A DNA stretch of 64,000 nucleotides from Cryptomeria japonica (taxonomy: Eukaryota; Streptophyta; Pinopsida; Cupressales; Cupressaceae). The stretch spans positions 603,928,677 through 603,992,676 of the forward strand of contig NC_081405.1 of assembly GCF_030272615.1 (NCBI RefSeq). The letters run 5' to 3'. The position numbers and the translations under genes were made by a program. Shown here piece by piece: positions 11,047-22,945 of this stretch. The notes under the pieces are model-generated. The model made no database searches and was not told the DNA's origin. It saw only the letters and a list, made by a program, of their open reading frames with translations. Each line of letters begins with the position of its first letter. The first letter of the stretch is position 1.

Positions 11047-11185
11047 AATAGTGTATGTATCTTCCTCCCATCATGTATTGCCTATCTATCAAATTGCCAA
11101 GGCCTACCCAACAAAAGATGACAAATATCGATAGGCATAATATCACACAAGACTTCATCATGATAATTCCCAATTTTTAATTTCA

Positions 11186-11491
11186 CTAACATTGTTCACT
11201 TACTAACAACTTATGTTCATCTTGAATCCATGTTATCTGGTAAGGCTTAGGGTGTTTCAATTTCTCCATTTTCACCTTATTCACCATCTCCTTTGAAACA
11301 AGATTATCTAAACTACCACTATCAATAACAACTTTACAACACTTACCAGATACCTTACATCTTGTCTTGAACAGATTCTTCCTCTGCAAGGGCTCTTCAT
11401 CTCCTTCGGTATGACACAAAGCTCTCCTCATCATAAACAGTTCTCCATCTTCCAGTTTATTGTCTGATTTGGTGGGGTTTTCTTCCACCAC
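11186..11491 (-). pseudogene. Ty3/gypsy aspartic protease
   Basis: The frame contains KVVIDSGSLDNLVS, an aspartic protease active site (D-S-G) near 11310, in a position right after the gag zinc knuckle. In active elements it cuts the gag-pol polyprotein. About 100 codons are open here before a stop, and the link to reverse transcriptase at 11046 is broken. Confidence 0.8.
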
Positions 11492-11497
11492 TGCTTC

Positions 11498-12545
11498 TCT
11501 TCATGTAGCCTCTATCTTCTTACATTCGAATGCACGGTGTCCTTCTCCTCCACACTTAAAGCAGGGTCCTCTGAGTGTCCTCTTTTCTTGTCTTCCAAAG
11601 TTCTCATTCCTGTAACCATCCGGTTCTCTCCTCTGGTATAAATTTATGTCATTCTTCCAATGTGAATTACCTTCTTTGCTCACTTCCTTGTCCTTGTTTT
11701 GATCTGTATTGGTTCCTCTTCCTTCGGTATATCCTCTTCCTCCTTGAAATCTTCCTCCGGTAAACCTTCCACCTCTACCTTTTTGTCTCTGTTCATGTCT
11801 TTTGTTCAAATTCTCTTCAGCCTTTAGGGCATACTGGTAAGCCTCTTCAACACTCTCCAATTTGATCATACTGAGTTCATCTTGTATAAACATCTACAAT
11901 CCGTTCAAATATCTTGCAATTTGTTCAACTTCATCATCAACATGTCCGGATCTGATGTTCAACTTGTAAAATGTTTTAGTGTACTCCTTCACACTAGATT
12001 CCTGCTATCTCAGATTTTGCAACTTCCAGAACAAATCAACTTGATAATTTTCCAGTACAAACTTCAATTTCAACTTAGCAATCATCCAATCCCATGTCTT
12101 AATCTTTTCTTTACCTCTTCTCTGTCTATCTACCTGCAAATGTTCCCACCAAAGAGATGCATGACCTTTCAACTAGGTACATGCATATTTCACCTTCCAT
12201 CTCCAAGATCCAATCCATCAATTCATCTGAATCTAACTTTCCATCATATTCCGGTGGGGTAAAATGAGGTTTAGTGTTTGCCCTACTCAAAACCCTTAAA
12301 AACCTTTCTTCATCCGGATCAACCGTCGATAGGTTTACTTGTTCTGCCGAGGCTTCTTCTTCTTCATCTTCACTCACATCTTCAATGTGTCAGCCTCTTC
12401 TCTGGGCTGTCTCCACGGCTTCTAACCAGGCGGGCTATTCCTCGCAACATCTCCATCATAGTAGGGTCTGCATTCCCATGCGCTCCACCATTCCTAGTTC
12501 CCCTTTGCGCTATCGATTCACGCTAGTCCTTTGCAATTGCAGGTC
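11498..12545 (-). pseudogene. Ty3/gypsy gag
   Basis: The minus-strand pieces include an N-terminal Met/Arg-rich segment, an acidic stretch (SEDEEEEASAEQ) and a capsid-type region (HFTPPEYDGKLDSDELMDWI). A basic Gly/Arg-rich linker and one CCHC knuckle CFKCGGEGHRAFEC near 11520-11560 follow. Gag forms the particle shell and the knuckle binds RNA. Frames shift between about 11890 and 12130. Confidence 0.82.
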
Positions 12546-12610
12546 AGATCTGCAATCCACCACCCTACAACAAGAAATTCAAGACACACAACCTTCAGAA
12601 TGAAACTTCA

Positions 12611-12621
12611 CTCTGATACCA
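12611..12621 (-). promoter_or_regulatory. Primer binding site, initiator tRNA-Met
   Basis: On the minus strand TGGTATCAGAG lies two bases inside the 5' LTR. This is the standard complement of the plant initiator tRNA-Met 3' end, which primes minus-strand DNA synthesis. Confidence 0.9.
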
Positions 12622-12623
12622 CT

Positions 12624-13397
12624 TGAAGTAGTCACCGGTGAGGAGGGACCTCAAAGAGATCAATCCAGACTGGCCAACAAGAGTAAACACAACAGAAACA
12701 CAAAGATATGATGGATGCAATGCAAAACAGATTGATTAATTGCATGAAATTTGATTACATCCAACTAGTTACAACCTGATTACAACATACTGACACTTAG
12801 GCCTGATAGAATAGGTCACAACTGGGACCTCGAATAGAAAGATCTATCTTCTATGCATAGTCTAGTTATCTAATTCTCTGAATGATTTCATTTTAAAGCA
12901 TAATTACAAATATATATATCGATCCAAAGGATCCAATCGACCCAAACAAGATCAAAACCTAAAGAACAAGACCTAACATGAAAATAACAAGGTCAGCCTC
13001 CGCCAAGAGATTCCTCCAGAAAATTGAAAGGATGAAATGTAGATCATGGGAAAAGGTCGGCCACATGCCAAGGAACATCGAGATCAATGTCAAAGACTCT
13101 GCAAGCTTTGGAATGGGTTCCAGTAGATCATCAAAATAGGTCTTAGGCAATGGGTAAAAGGAAACTGTCATGGAAACCGAAAGCGATATCTTACCGAAAA
13201 GTGATCCAAATGTGATGCGGTCTGAAAGAAAGAAAGATGATCAATTCTTCAAGTAGAATCCAACTCCACAGGATCCGGTGAGCCAAAGCCGAGACACACA
13301 GAAAGGAAAACTGAAACTGCAAACAAAAAACAAAATAGAAAGGAAAATGTTTTTGGTTGATGCAAGATCGCTGTGAACCAGGGATGCTCCTGCATCA
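12624..13397 (-). repeat. Ty3/gypsy 5' LTR
   Basis: 774 bp, partner of 7205-7999. Its minus-strand start reads TGATGCAGGAGC and its outer edge meets CATCC at 13398. Confidence 0.95.
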
Positions 13398-13402
13398 CAT
13401 CC

Positions 13403-15298
13403 TCATATTCTAGGAAGCCCTAACCTAGTAAGTTTGCACCTATCTCTAGTTTGAAGAAACCAATACCTCCACCAAAGCCCAAGCCAACAGTATCTACCGG
13501 TGGAGTGGATAAAAAGAAAAAGGAGAAGCCTTCTAGGCAACATGTTGTAGAGGAAGAGACATAGTCGGATGAAGAAGTTCGAGAGGTTAAAAAGACTGCA
13601 ACCTATGCTCGTGTAGTCTGAAAGCCATCTGGTGATGTTCCACCTCCAAAGAAGTCAAATACCCAAGGTGAGCCATCCGAAAGGTCTAGAGGGAGCAAAA
13701 ACAAAAAATCTGAGATTGATGAAGCCTTGGAATCTAGTAATGTTAAGATTATTCCTCCCAAGTCTCTAGAAGAAATAAAGGATTAAATCATTAAGGATGG
13801 TAACCTGAATATCTCACTTTATATTATGAACATGCGAATGATAATGAGAGGAGAGAGTTAGAGGAAGCAATTGTTCATTATATGAATCTTTAGTAGAGTC
13901 TTAATTGAATTATCATCTAAGTTACCAAAAGAATTGTATAATATTTTGGATATCCGAAGAAACACTTCCTGTTGGAAAGATGAGGAAATGCAGGAGTATG
14001 TTTTGGTTAATTCTTTTTCGGATATTTCTAGAGAAGAAATTAGTAAATTACTAAAGTTGGCCAAAGAAAAGTTCAGAAGTAAGAAAAGGGTCAATTGAAT
14101 AATGCTCGGAAAAATTGATGAAGTTGCAAATGAGACTGAGCAGATTATGGAAGAATTTTTGCTTGAGAAGAAATATAAGGCAAATCAACCTCAGGTTAGC
14201 ATCCACCCAACAGAGGACACTCCTAAAGAAACTTCCATTCTGGAAGTACATGCAAAGGTCTTTGATGGCTAGATGGATCAACCATCTGTTGAGCAGGTTA
14301 AACAAGAAGTAGCACAAGATGTACCCTCTGAAAATGTCTTTGGTGAAGCTACTCAGGATCCTCCTGAGATTGAGGTAATTGTAGAAATGATAGCAGAGAA
14401 GATTGCCAAAGGTGAAAAGGGTGTAAGGGTAGAGGTAGAGAAGGAGAAGAGTGATGAACCTTCAAAGGAACCTCCCATATTCATGATTGTGGCCAATGTC
14501 TCTGACAAAGGTAATCGGATTGTTATTGAGGATGACTTTTCCCACGGTCCGGTGGACTTGAGAACTCTTTCTCCTCTTCAAGCATTGAGACCTGCCACCC
14601 AAGCTCAAATTAAGGAAAGTGAAGATCTGTTGAAATCTTAGACAAAAGAAAAGGAAGTTATTACTCTTGCCACTGAGGTTTTGGAGAAAGTTTTACCCAA
14701 TTTTGGTCAAGATTCCAATGCTTCTCCATCTAGGAAGCTTAAGAATTTGTTAAATGTTGTTAATACCAATTTTGTATCATTAGACAAGGTTGTGGATGAA
14801 ACTATACATAAGAGGTTTAATGAGATGAGATTGCAGAAGAATTGAAAAGATGTGGAGAGAGATAGAACAAGCCTAAGAATTGCAATGAAGAGTATAGAAG
14901 AGGTCTTGGATGAGGGCAAAAAAATATTCAAATCATGTATGTCTTTGCCCAAATTCACTACAAACGTTGGTCGAAAAATAAGAGAACTTGAGGGTAAGTT
15001 AGCTAGTATAGGACATTCTTTCGCACCTCAATCAGTTTTCCCAAGTACCCTTGAAGCACAAATTTTGGATTACACTGCTAAAATAAAGGGTTTGAATCAA
15101 GATAAGGATAAAATTTTGATCAGAGTTGGTGAACTGAGGAGTTTGATATCTCCTCAGATGGATACCTTGCTGGGAGCACAACAAGATGCAATAAGTTCCT
15201 TAGGAAAACCTATTCCATCTGACCTTCCTAGTCTTGAGATTCATGCATTTGTGTACAATGCTTTAATAAATGTCTTTGATTGTTTCATGAGAGGATGA
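13403..15298 (+). pseudogene. C-terminal half of the non-canonical element ORF
   Basis: Continuing the frame of 7142-7204 after one copy of CATCC, the plus strand encodes a Pro/Lys-rich linker (KKPIPPPKPKP) and a conserved middle region (KDGNL ... LPKELYNILDIRR ... EEISKLLKLAKEKF). An acidic linker (14273-14641) and a C-terminal coiled-coil-like part (LDKVVDETIHKRF ... MKSIEEVLDEGKK ... ELRSLISPQMDTLL) follow, ending at TGA 15296-15298. The same base frame runs almost throughout, broken by several stops and one local double frameshift near 13840-13910. The middle and C-terminal parts align with the minus-strand ORF at 28819-30669. Not gag, PR, IN, RT or RH. It could be a divergent Sirevirus envelope-like protein; function unknown. 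Confidence 0.75.
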
Positions 15299-15577
15299 AA
15301 TGAGTATTTGAAGTCCTTAAAGGTGACTTACTCAGACATCTTTAAGTTTATGTAAATAAGCACATTCATTCATTCTTTTTTTCATATGTGTTGGTGGATT
15401 CCCACCCTTTGCCATTGATGTCAAAGGGGGAGAGAGAGAGCAGCAAAAAATGGAGTAATCAGTTCAAGGGGAGTCAGTGTAGATTGAGTATACATAATTC
15501 ATATTTTTGGTGTTAGCACAATTTTGGGATACTTATCATTTTTCGCTAGTGTTGCCATCAATGCCAAAGGGGGAGAT
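15299..15577 (+). promoter_or_regulatory. Duplicated polypurine tract region
   Basis: Two copies of a block combining CATTGATGTCAAAGGGGGAG (near 15415-15432) and CATCAATGCCAAAGGGGGAG (near 15556-15575). The second sits directly against the LTR start at 15578 and is the expected primer for plus-strand DNA synthesis. Related doubled blocks occur next to three other elements in this window. Confidence 0.85.
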
Positions 15578-16468
15578 TGTTGGCATTTGCTGTTCCGATG
15601 TTGCTCCAGTGAAGATTGGTAGTCTCTGATGATTGCAGATGCTTAGGAGTTGTCATTGATGACAACTCAACTTGTTGATTTGATCAGATATGAAGTTTTG
15701 GTTAACTGGCAATCTGGAGTATGTCTTTTGTGATCAGTTTGCCTAGTGAAGCTCAATGTACAGGTTTGGGATAACTTTTCATTTTTGGTGAAGCAGATTT
15801 TGGTTTTTGTGATTAGAGTTGATTGGTTAAGTATCAAAAGCCTATTATCATGCAAATCTACCCTTCGGTATTGATTCCTGTCACTTGTTTAAAGATTCGG
15901 TATCCGATAGAGTAGCAAAGCAAAGTATTCTTCATGTTTGATGATGCAGTGTGTGTCTGGATTGCTTAAGTTATTTTCGATGATTGGAATTGTGTTTGGG
16001 AGTTATGTGAGACCTATAGGAAGTGTGTGATAATATGTTTTGGGTCTGGTACAATTTTTTTTGAAAAGATTGAAGCCGATTTGTAGCTACACGTTTCATG
16101 TTGTGTGTTATGCAATTTTTTGGAAGTCGACCTATGGGAGATTAATCTTGGTAATATATATATATATATGACCAATTTGGATGATGCATTAAGAGTGTGA
16201 TGTGATGTGGTAGACCGTTTTGGAGAAATTGAGTGCAGTTTCACATGCGTATTTTGATCTTGGTTAATCTAGTGAGCAATTGTAGAGTAGAACAGAGCAG
16301 ATAAGTAGATCGGTTGCAATAGATCATTTTGCACTTAACCAAAACTGATTTTTGGCACAGTTAGATGCTATTTTCGAGTTCACTACTTGTTGTAACTAGT
16401 TCATAATAAATTGTAAGGCAATGAACCTTCCTATGGGTTGTAGCCCTTTGTACTTGAGCAATGAGCTC

Positions 16469-16483
16469 TAGGCAGTATGCCTA
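16469..16483 (+). other. LTR hairpin 1 (TAGGC-N5-GCCTA)
   Basis: Perfect 5-bp stem with loop AGTAT, placed just after TGAGCTC. The same stem with other loops occurs in the LTRs at 28106-28118 and 41853-41865. Confidence 0.7.
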
Positions 16484-16544
16484 AATGCAAGTGCATTCCC
16501 TTTATGTAATATTGTTTTGCTATTGGCCATAGTGGAATAATATC

Positions 16545-16561
16545 GTGGGTTCAAATCCCAC
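16545..16561 (+). other. LTR hairpin 2 (GTGGG-N7-CCCAC)
   Basis: Perfect 5-bp stem, loop TTCAAAT, followed by CGTAGTTTTTCC. The same stem with different loops is found in the LTRs of all four Sirevirus-like families in this window. Confidence 0.72.
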
Positions 16562-16746
16562 CGTAGTTTTTCCAATTTGTGTTTCCACGTAAAAATTCTG
16601 GTGTTATGATTTTGTGGTTGATTATCTCGTGTTTCTGCATTTTACTTTCTTGCATATGCTTCTGGTGGTTTGAGATTAAGTAAGAAAATTTGATTACCAG
16701 TAGATCATTGATTCACCACCCCTCTTAGTGATCCTTGATTCCAACA

Positions 16747-19700
16747 GACCTCTCCTAAAGTTGAGGTGTGATTTTTCTTTTTATTTTGTTGCAATAGTTT
16801 GTCCTTTCTAGAGTGGTAATTATTACTAGATTTTCACTTATGGGCTCAATCAGGTAGAGCCACTAAGTTTCAAAGCAAATGATACATTTTACATAACCTT
16901 CTATGTTACATTCAGTCATATAAATGAAATAACTTTACGAGATTATAGAGAGATAAGTCATTGCACTCATACAAGTGAATGAAATATAAAAGATTACATA
17001 ATCTTTTGGAAAAAATGTAATTCTTATTGACTGAAATAAAATGCATATGTCTCATACAACAAGCCATGAGACCGACTTTTCTGAATTGATATAGATAGGA
17101 ACTGAAATATGCATAAATGAATAAATGTGAAAAGGAAAAATTAACATGTAGAGAAGGTAACTAGTCATTGCCTGAATGACTGGTATTGTTGGTTTGATTT
17201 GCTTCTGATTGTCTTGCCTTTCCTTGCGAGCTCCTTGATCTTTAGATGTCTTGTTTCCTGCATTGTGTTAAAGCAATGAGTTAGAACAAAAGTTCACAGC
17301 AATGAAAGGTTGCATCTTGTACATGCACATTTACCCATGCATACATATGTTAATCCCTATGTGTATCAGATGTAGTGCCTACTTTGAGTATCCAAAAATC
17401 AAACAAAGAATCATCATGCATACCTTAGATAGGCATATATTTTTCTAACATGTTTGTGTCATGTGCAGATACAGGTATAACCATGTTCATTTTTAGCATG
17501 TGGGGTAAAATTTAGCTCCCACAAGGGTTGAGCCCAACATGTTGGCATTTAAAAAATCAAGCGGTGCAATGTCAATTTAGGATGACCTAGTGCAATTCAA
17601 TGTGCAGTCCTTAGCAAAGGATAGAGTAGTGAATACATATAGTGAACTCCAAACATGGTATCCACAATAAATGACAATTTTTATGACAAAGTACAAAGAA
17701 GTCATGCTGGACAACATGTAGCAGCATCTTCAGAGTTATACATGGCATAAAGCAATAAGCAACATATTTCGAGGGAATATCCATGATGAAAGCATAATGA
17801 ACAGTGACCTAAAGAGATCGAAATGCATTCAAGGAGCAAAGATCATAGTCAAAGGAAAGATTAACATGGAGAAAGTTTTTAAAGAACTTTTATAACAACC
17901 ACAATGATTGCAGGCCACGAATAATAGAAATCAGTCATATTCCATCTTCACACAATAAGCAACATATCAATTTTAATAGTATATTGAAGTCTGGAAAGAA
18001 TAAAGCTTCAGTATGAGATAAGAGACAAAAGAGTTAGAGAGAATTCAAGATACAATGAAGGGTAATTCTAAGGAGTAAGAAAGAAAATGTGTCCAAGATT
18101 GTCCTTGATTAATCACAACCATAACATGAAGAGGTGTCAGTCATAGATCGATAGGGTTACAACAAGCTGCTCATAGGAACACCCATAAAGAGCCCAAGTA
18201 ATGGAGAACAGTTCCAAGCCTTCCAATGACATTAATGAGTAATAAGAGTAGACCTAAGAGGTATGTAGCAGCACATGGGATCATTATATAGAAAATCTAT
18301 CTCAGTACTAGAAGTACAGTGTAGAGGCATCAAGTCAGAAAGTATGAGAGTAACTTCGTGTCTATGACTGCTGCAAAAGTCATAAGTGGCAATGACTATG
18401 AAGAAAGGAGCAATCACTATCTATGATGACTAGAAGACAAAGTTATAAGAGAAAGATGATGATCTTGATACCATAATGTGCCTACCATGAAGAAAGAATA
18501 GTCTCTCGCCAACAAATGAACTCAAGATTCATTATACCAAACATAGAAGTCAAGGGTGTTGCCAAATACATTCTCAGATTTGCCAAGAGTATGGAGAGTA
18601 GTAGCTATTTGTGCTCACATAAATTTCTAATCATTCAAATAGTAGAGAAATGAATGACAATGGGCATAAAATACATGACATCAAAAGGACAATGGTATGA
18701 CAATGATGAAGAGCTTTTGTGGAGTCTACTTTCACAATGCACATAGACCATTTGTCAATTTAAGGGGCAGATTGAAGAAAGTCACAGTAAATTCCAGTAT
18801 GAGCAGTGATAGTCCATTACACATAATACAATGATTGCAATTCACTATCAAAAGGCATTTACAACTTGAAAGCTTAATCAAAGAAGCTATGAATATAGTC
18901 AAAACAAAGCTTTATAGAAGGGTTATTTCAAACATAAAGCATTAAGAGAGTTCTTTGACAATTAAAGGAATGAGAACATATGAGTACAACGATGTCTTGG
19001 ATTCCAATAATACACACAGAGAAATCATTATTCAGAAATAGCTCATGGGAGCCATAATAGAATATGCAGTCATATGAAGTGTGGTCACAAAGCAAGGCAC
19101 TAAGGAAAGGTTTCCATTCATAGTCACCATAAGAGAAAAGTTGAACAACAACATTGGCAAAGATTCATAAGCATTTTTCCCAATAGGGAAGGGAGCTTTT
19201 AGTTGCAAAAAGAACCATGAATTTCAGAAAATTAGCAGCTACAACAGTCTTCAAAGTGTCAGGAATGGTATTGTCAAGATTTAGTGATGTGTTAAGGACA
19301 ATAAAAGCCATTCTTACAGACTTTAAAGAAAATCCATGAGAATCCAAGGCAACCTCAAGAAAATCTCAGCCAACCCTACCACTTATAAAGAGAACATAAC
19401 AGAGCAATGATCCATGTTATAGACTTGTAGCATCACATGCCTAAAATACACAGTCATTTCTCAATCCCTAGGTATGAAATAGAAAAACATATTCATATGA
19501 AACCCTTCTTTTCAACGATGCTATTACAGTTATGAAGAATAATATATCTTACCCCAAGGTATAATAGATTAAAACAGTGATGTTCACTAGTCAAAGTAGC
19601 AACAAAAGGAAAATACTCAGATTTTCTAAGAAGACAATTATTATAACACAAACTTGAAGCCACAAAATCATAGTGATAAGAGGCCCATCAAAGATCTCAA

Positions 19701-21606
19701 GAGCAGATTTGGGACGAAGATATCATGGAGATGCCCTTACCTCACTTTTCCCCTATATTTTTCCTTCACCGAATCTCCAAAAGAGATGAACAAAGGAGAC
19801 TATAGCAAGGCGTCTAGGGTTTCATAGTGGCGACTTTGACTTCAGCCACAAAATATGCAAAAATGAAAATGAAATGCCTTCATGACTTTTTGTTTAGGGT
19901 TTCTTTGCCCTAAAATATGTATAATACATGCATTTTGTGGCCTGTTTTTCTTTTTCTAAAATAGAATATATCCTTCCTCTCATAATCTGTGAGTATTTCC
20001 TCTCTCACATCACATTTTAAATGCCAATAATACTCATCTAAGTGATTATAATAGGTCACTTAATGTATGTTATTTAATGTAAGGAAAGCTCATGTAGTGG
20101 TGTATTATAAACCACTCAGTAAATATTATTTGTGACATGCATAGTCATTTCCAATGATGTAAATGAGGGAGTAATAACATGTGTAGACAAGAGGCCAAGT
20201 CACAAAAGAGTTCTAGTTGTGTTTTTGACTTGTGCCAAGTGTTTGAAGATGTGTCAAACTTGTGCCAAGGATATAGGGAGGTTGGAAGCATTTTGAGGAC
20301 ATATGGAGGATATCTAGGGACTCTTTCTGAGTCATTTTGGATTTGTTATTGTAATTTTGAGGAGTCATCACGATGGCTAGTCAATTTTGACTTTTTCATC
20401 ACTTTTGGACTCTTTTTGAAGAAATCTTGTTGCTAGATTTGGGGCTTTTGGAGCGCATACAACCCCATTTTTTGGAGGTTCCTAGTTTGTAGCATTTTTG
20501 GAGGGAGTGAGAAGGGATATATTCATTATTGTAACTCATTTTTCAGTTAGTTCTTGATTATGCAGATTTTGGGCCTTAGTGACTTTTGAGAGTCCTTTGT
20601 CCAAATTTGACATAATTTTGTAACTCATATATTTGATATATATATAGAAGCTACCTTGGAGACTTATGATAGTTTTGTCACCTTCTTTTCTTGCAGAGTT
20701 GTGTATTTCATGTAATTGATCAAATTGTTAGTGAAGTTTATTTGCCTTCCTTATGATTTTGTCTTGCTATTTTTCATACCTTCTCTGTGAAATTTTCATA
20801 TGCAGGTTACAAGTTGTGTTTAAATAAGTGATATGAGCTCATTTTTGTGAAGTTTCCCTTCCTCTCTTGAGTAAATTCATTCAAACCTTCTTGTGAAATG
20901 CTTATGCATGTGCATGTTTAAGATAAGTTGTGTGAGCCTAGTTCATTACAATCATCATAGTATTCAGAGTGTTTTGGCTTCCTAAGTATCATAAGTTCAA
21001 CAATTTGGTGTATCAATTAATCATTTTCATTTAGCTTGTAGTAATAGGCTTTACTTTTCAAAGTTTTCTTCCTTCCCTTTTCCTCATAAATAGATAGTTT
21101 TAGAGTGATGACCAACTAGGCGTCGGCCTTATCCGAAAGTTTAGTCCAGTTATAGGTGATGTACAACCTTGGAGTGATCCCATGTATCTCCAACAAGCTT
21201 AGTCTTATAACTTTGCATAGGGTGTATTTCTTGGAGATAACAACAACAATTTCTCATTGAAGATAACTTCACAAATATTGCAATTTGGTTTCAACTAAAA
21301 CTAAAATTTATAGGATGAACACCTTTCAAAATCAACCATGAGATCCTCTCGAAATTGTTGACATTGAAATTGATAATTGCCTACTATCATATTTCTTTAT
21401 TCTTGAATCGATGGCAAATCCATGTGAAGTGAAACAAAAGTAATGTTAATGATAGTCGTATATCTACCTTTGAACCTTGTTCTATAACTTTGTTTAAAAA
21501 AGTAGGGTATTTCATAATTCATATTTTTTAATTCCTGTGTGACTTTAAAGAGTGCTAATCATTAAAGTGATACAAAATATATGGGATAATAACCTTTAAT
21601 ATAAGA
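16747..21606. other. 4.9 kb without a recognised gene
   Basis: Only short open frames, no retroelement motifs and no clear LTR pair by eye. One possible spliced transcript on the minus strand has a good donor (GAG/GTAAGG at 19741/19740) after a leader containing AACCCTAG. A good acceptor (TGCAG/GAAAC at 17258/17257) leads to a Lys/Gln-rich frame (KTSKDQGARKERQDNQKQIK) ending near 17050. No homologue is recognised and the implied 2.5 kb intron makes this speculative. Confidence 0.5.
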
Positions 21607-22945
21607 TTAGTGATTCAATAATAACGATCTTGGTGTTTGGTTTGGGGTTTTTGAGATCGGCTTCACTGAAGATGGTGTTGGTGTGGTGATTGACCTGTTC
21701 TTCTTTGGTGCATTGGTGGTTTTTTTGGGGTCCTTTCTTGTGTCCCTATTGGTGGGTGTGGACTGGTTGCTTCTAGTGCCCCTCACTTCCATCATCCTGC
21801 AAGATTTGAAGGTCTCTGCTTCGACAGATGTAGATGTTTTTGTTTTCTTTCCCCTAGGTCAGAGCTTTCTTGCTTATCTCTTGGGGTGTCGTGAGGGTTT
21901 TTTTGCTTCTTATGGAGGCTCTGTTGTTGGAAAGGATGAGTCTATTTTTTAGAAGGCCGTTTGTGGTCTCAGATAGAGCCTTATGTGTCCTTTGGGCTTT
22001 TTTGAAGATCTCATGAATGGTTACCATCTTTGTTGTGGTTTCGCAAGTATTATTTTTTGGATGGTCCTCTCCCTACAGCCTTGGTTTTCTCCTCCGACCT
22101 TATAAATGTGGTTCTCTCTTCTTTTGAGGTGGAGATGGATTATGCTAGAGATAACCTTTCTCCTATTGAGGTGGAGTTTGGTTCCGTGGTGGAGGCTGGG
22201 AATTGCTGGTGGCTCACTGATGGTGCCCTATTTCTAGACTGTTTGGGAACAAAGGGTGGTCTTTTATTCAAATTTTCTCCTTTTTCACCTATTGAGGTGG
22301 TGATCTTGGAGAGCATAATTTGTTCTACTCCGTTTTCTCTCAAGACCAAGGCTATGGGAGCCTTTCAAAAACCCATTGTTGTTGGTTGTGTGAACCTTGT
22401 AAAACCCACCCTTAAGGTTGATGGAGCCTAGAAAAACCCTATTTTTTTTTCTATTTGTCCTAGGTCCAGGCTGGATGCTAGCAGTTGTCTTGCTACTAGA
22501 TATGCCTAGATCTGGTATTGGGGGGCTGTTGATGCCCTGATGTTTAGCTGTGAGGGAGCTGGTGATGAGATCTCTGCTATGTGTTTGTTGCTTTCTACTA
22601 GGATCAATCTCAAGGATAAGGTTGTGGGAGCCTGGATAAAACCCATGATTATGGCTGAGGGAGCCTCATTCCCTATGTTCATGTTTAAATGTAAAATCTT
22701 TTAGGGTGGCTTTGGCCTTCTGTTTTGCCACAAGTTATGTAACATTTGATCTATCTTGTTTGGTTGTGGCTAGGCTGCTATTTGTCTTTGTTGAATCTTG
22801 TTACGGTGTTCCTTTGTTGGTTCCGGATCCTTGAAAAATCTGAGGGTTTCAGGTCCCTTCAAAACTTGTTGTACAGGGTTTCGAGTCCCCTCAAAACCTA
22901 TTTCCCCCTTAATCAAAACAATGAATTCTTACAACAATGTTAAGA
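21607..22945 (+). other. Coding-like remnant, possibly a LINE 3' part
   Basis: The plus strand has frames of 89 codons (21683-21952) and 133 codons (22030-22431) with no recognised domain. The phrases GAFQKPIVV and GAWIKPMIM hint at internal repetition. Near 22845-22910 two direct copies of GGGTTTC(AG/GA)GTCCC(T/C)TCAAAAC occur before a CCCCCTTAATCAAAAC tail, reminiscent of the 3' ends of plant LINEs. No reverse transcriptase motif was found, so this is weak. Confidence 0.3.

Larger units (their letters stand above)
7205..13397 (-). mobile_element. Ty3/gypsy chromodomain retrotransposon, complete but decayed
   Basis: Two LTRs (7205-7999 and 12624-13397) with TG...CA ends bound a minus-strand gag-PR-RT-RH-IN-chromodomain order. 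The 5-bp target duplication CATCC is present at 7200-7204 and 13398-13402. The primer site matches initiator tRNA-Met. Domain order with integrase after RNase H defines Ty3/gypsy, and the C-terminal chromodomain places it among plant chromoviruses. Several stops and frameshifts, including one next to the YLDD motif, make it non-functional. Confidence 0.96.
5064..16746 (+). mobile_element. Pol-less Sirevirus-like LTR element (non-autonomous A), 5' truncated, split by a gypsy insertion
   Basis: In order: a gag zinc-knuckle remnant, a spacer, a long non-canonical ORF (5883-7204 and 13403-15298), a duplicated polypurine region, and a 3' LTR at 15578-16746 with TG...CA ends. No protease, integrase or reverse transcriptase reading is present. 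The 5' LTR and primer site are missing, so the left boundary is approximate and no target duplication can be tested. A complete Ty3/gypsy element occupies 7205-13397. Known non-autonomous plant LTR elements include gag-only and large pol-less types. This one resembles them but carries an extra protein frame. Confidence 0.8.
15578..16746 (+). repeat. 3' LTR of non-autonomous element A
   Basis: 1169 bp from TGTTGGCATTTGC to GATTCCAACA, following the polypurine tract. It holds GTTGTCATTGATGACAA near the start, a short (AT)n run near 16155, two conserved hairpins (16469-16483 and 16545-16561) and the U5 block CCACGTAAAAATTCTGGTGT. The partner LTR is absent. Confidence 0.88.

Noticed and set aside
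9376-12603. Plus-strand frames inside the gypsy element
   Set aside because: They lie antisense to recognised gag, PR and pol domains and have no family resemblance.
16747-16760. Target duplication for element A starting GACCT
   Set aside because: The left end of the element is missing, so no matching flank can be shown.
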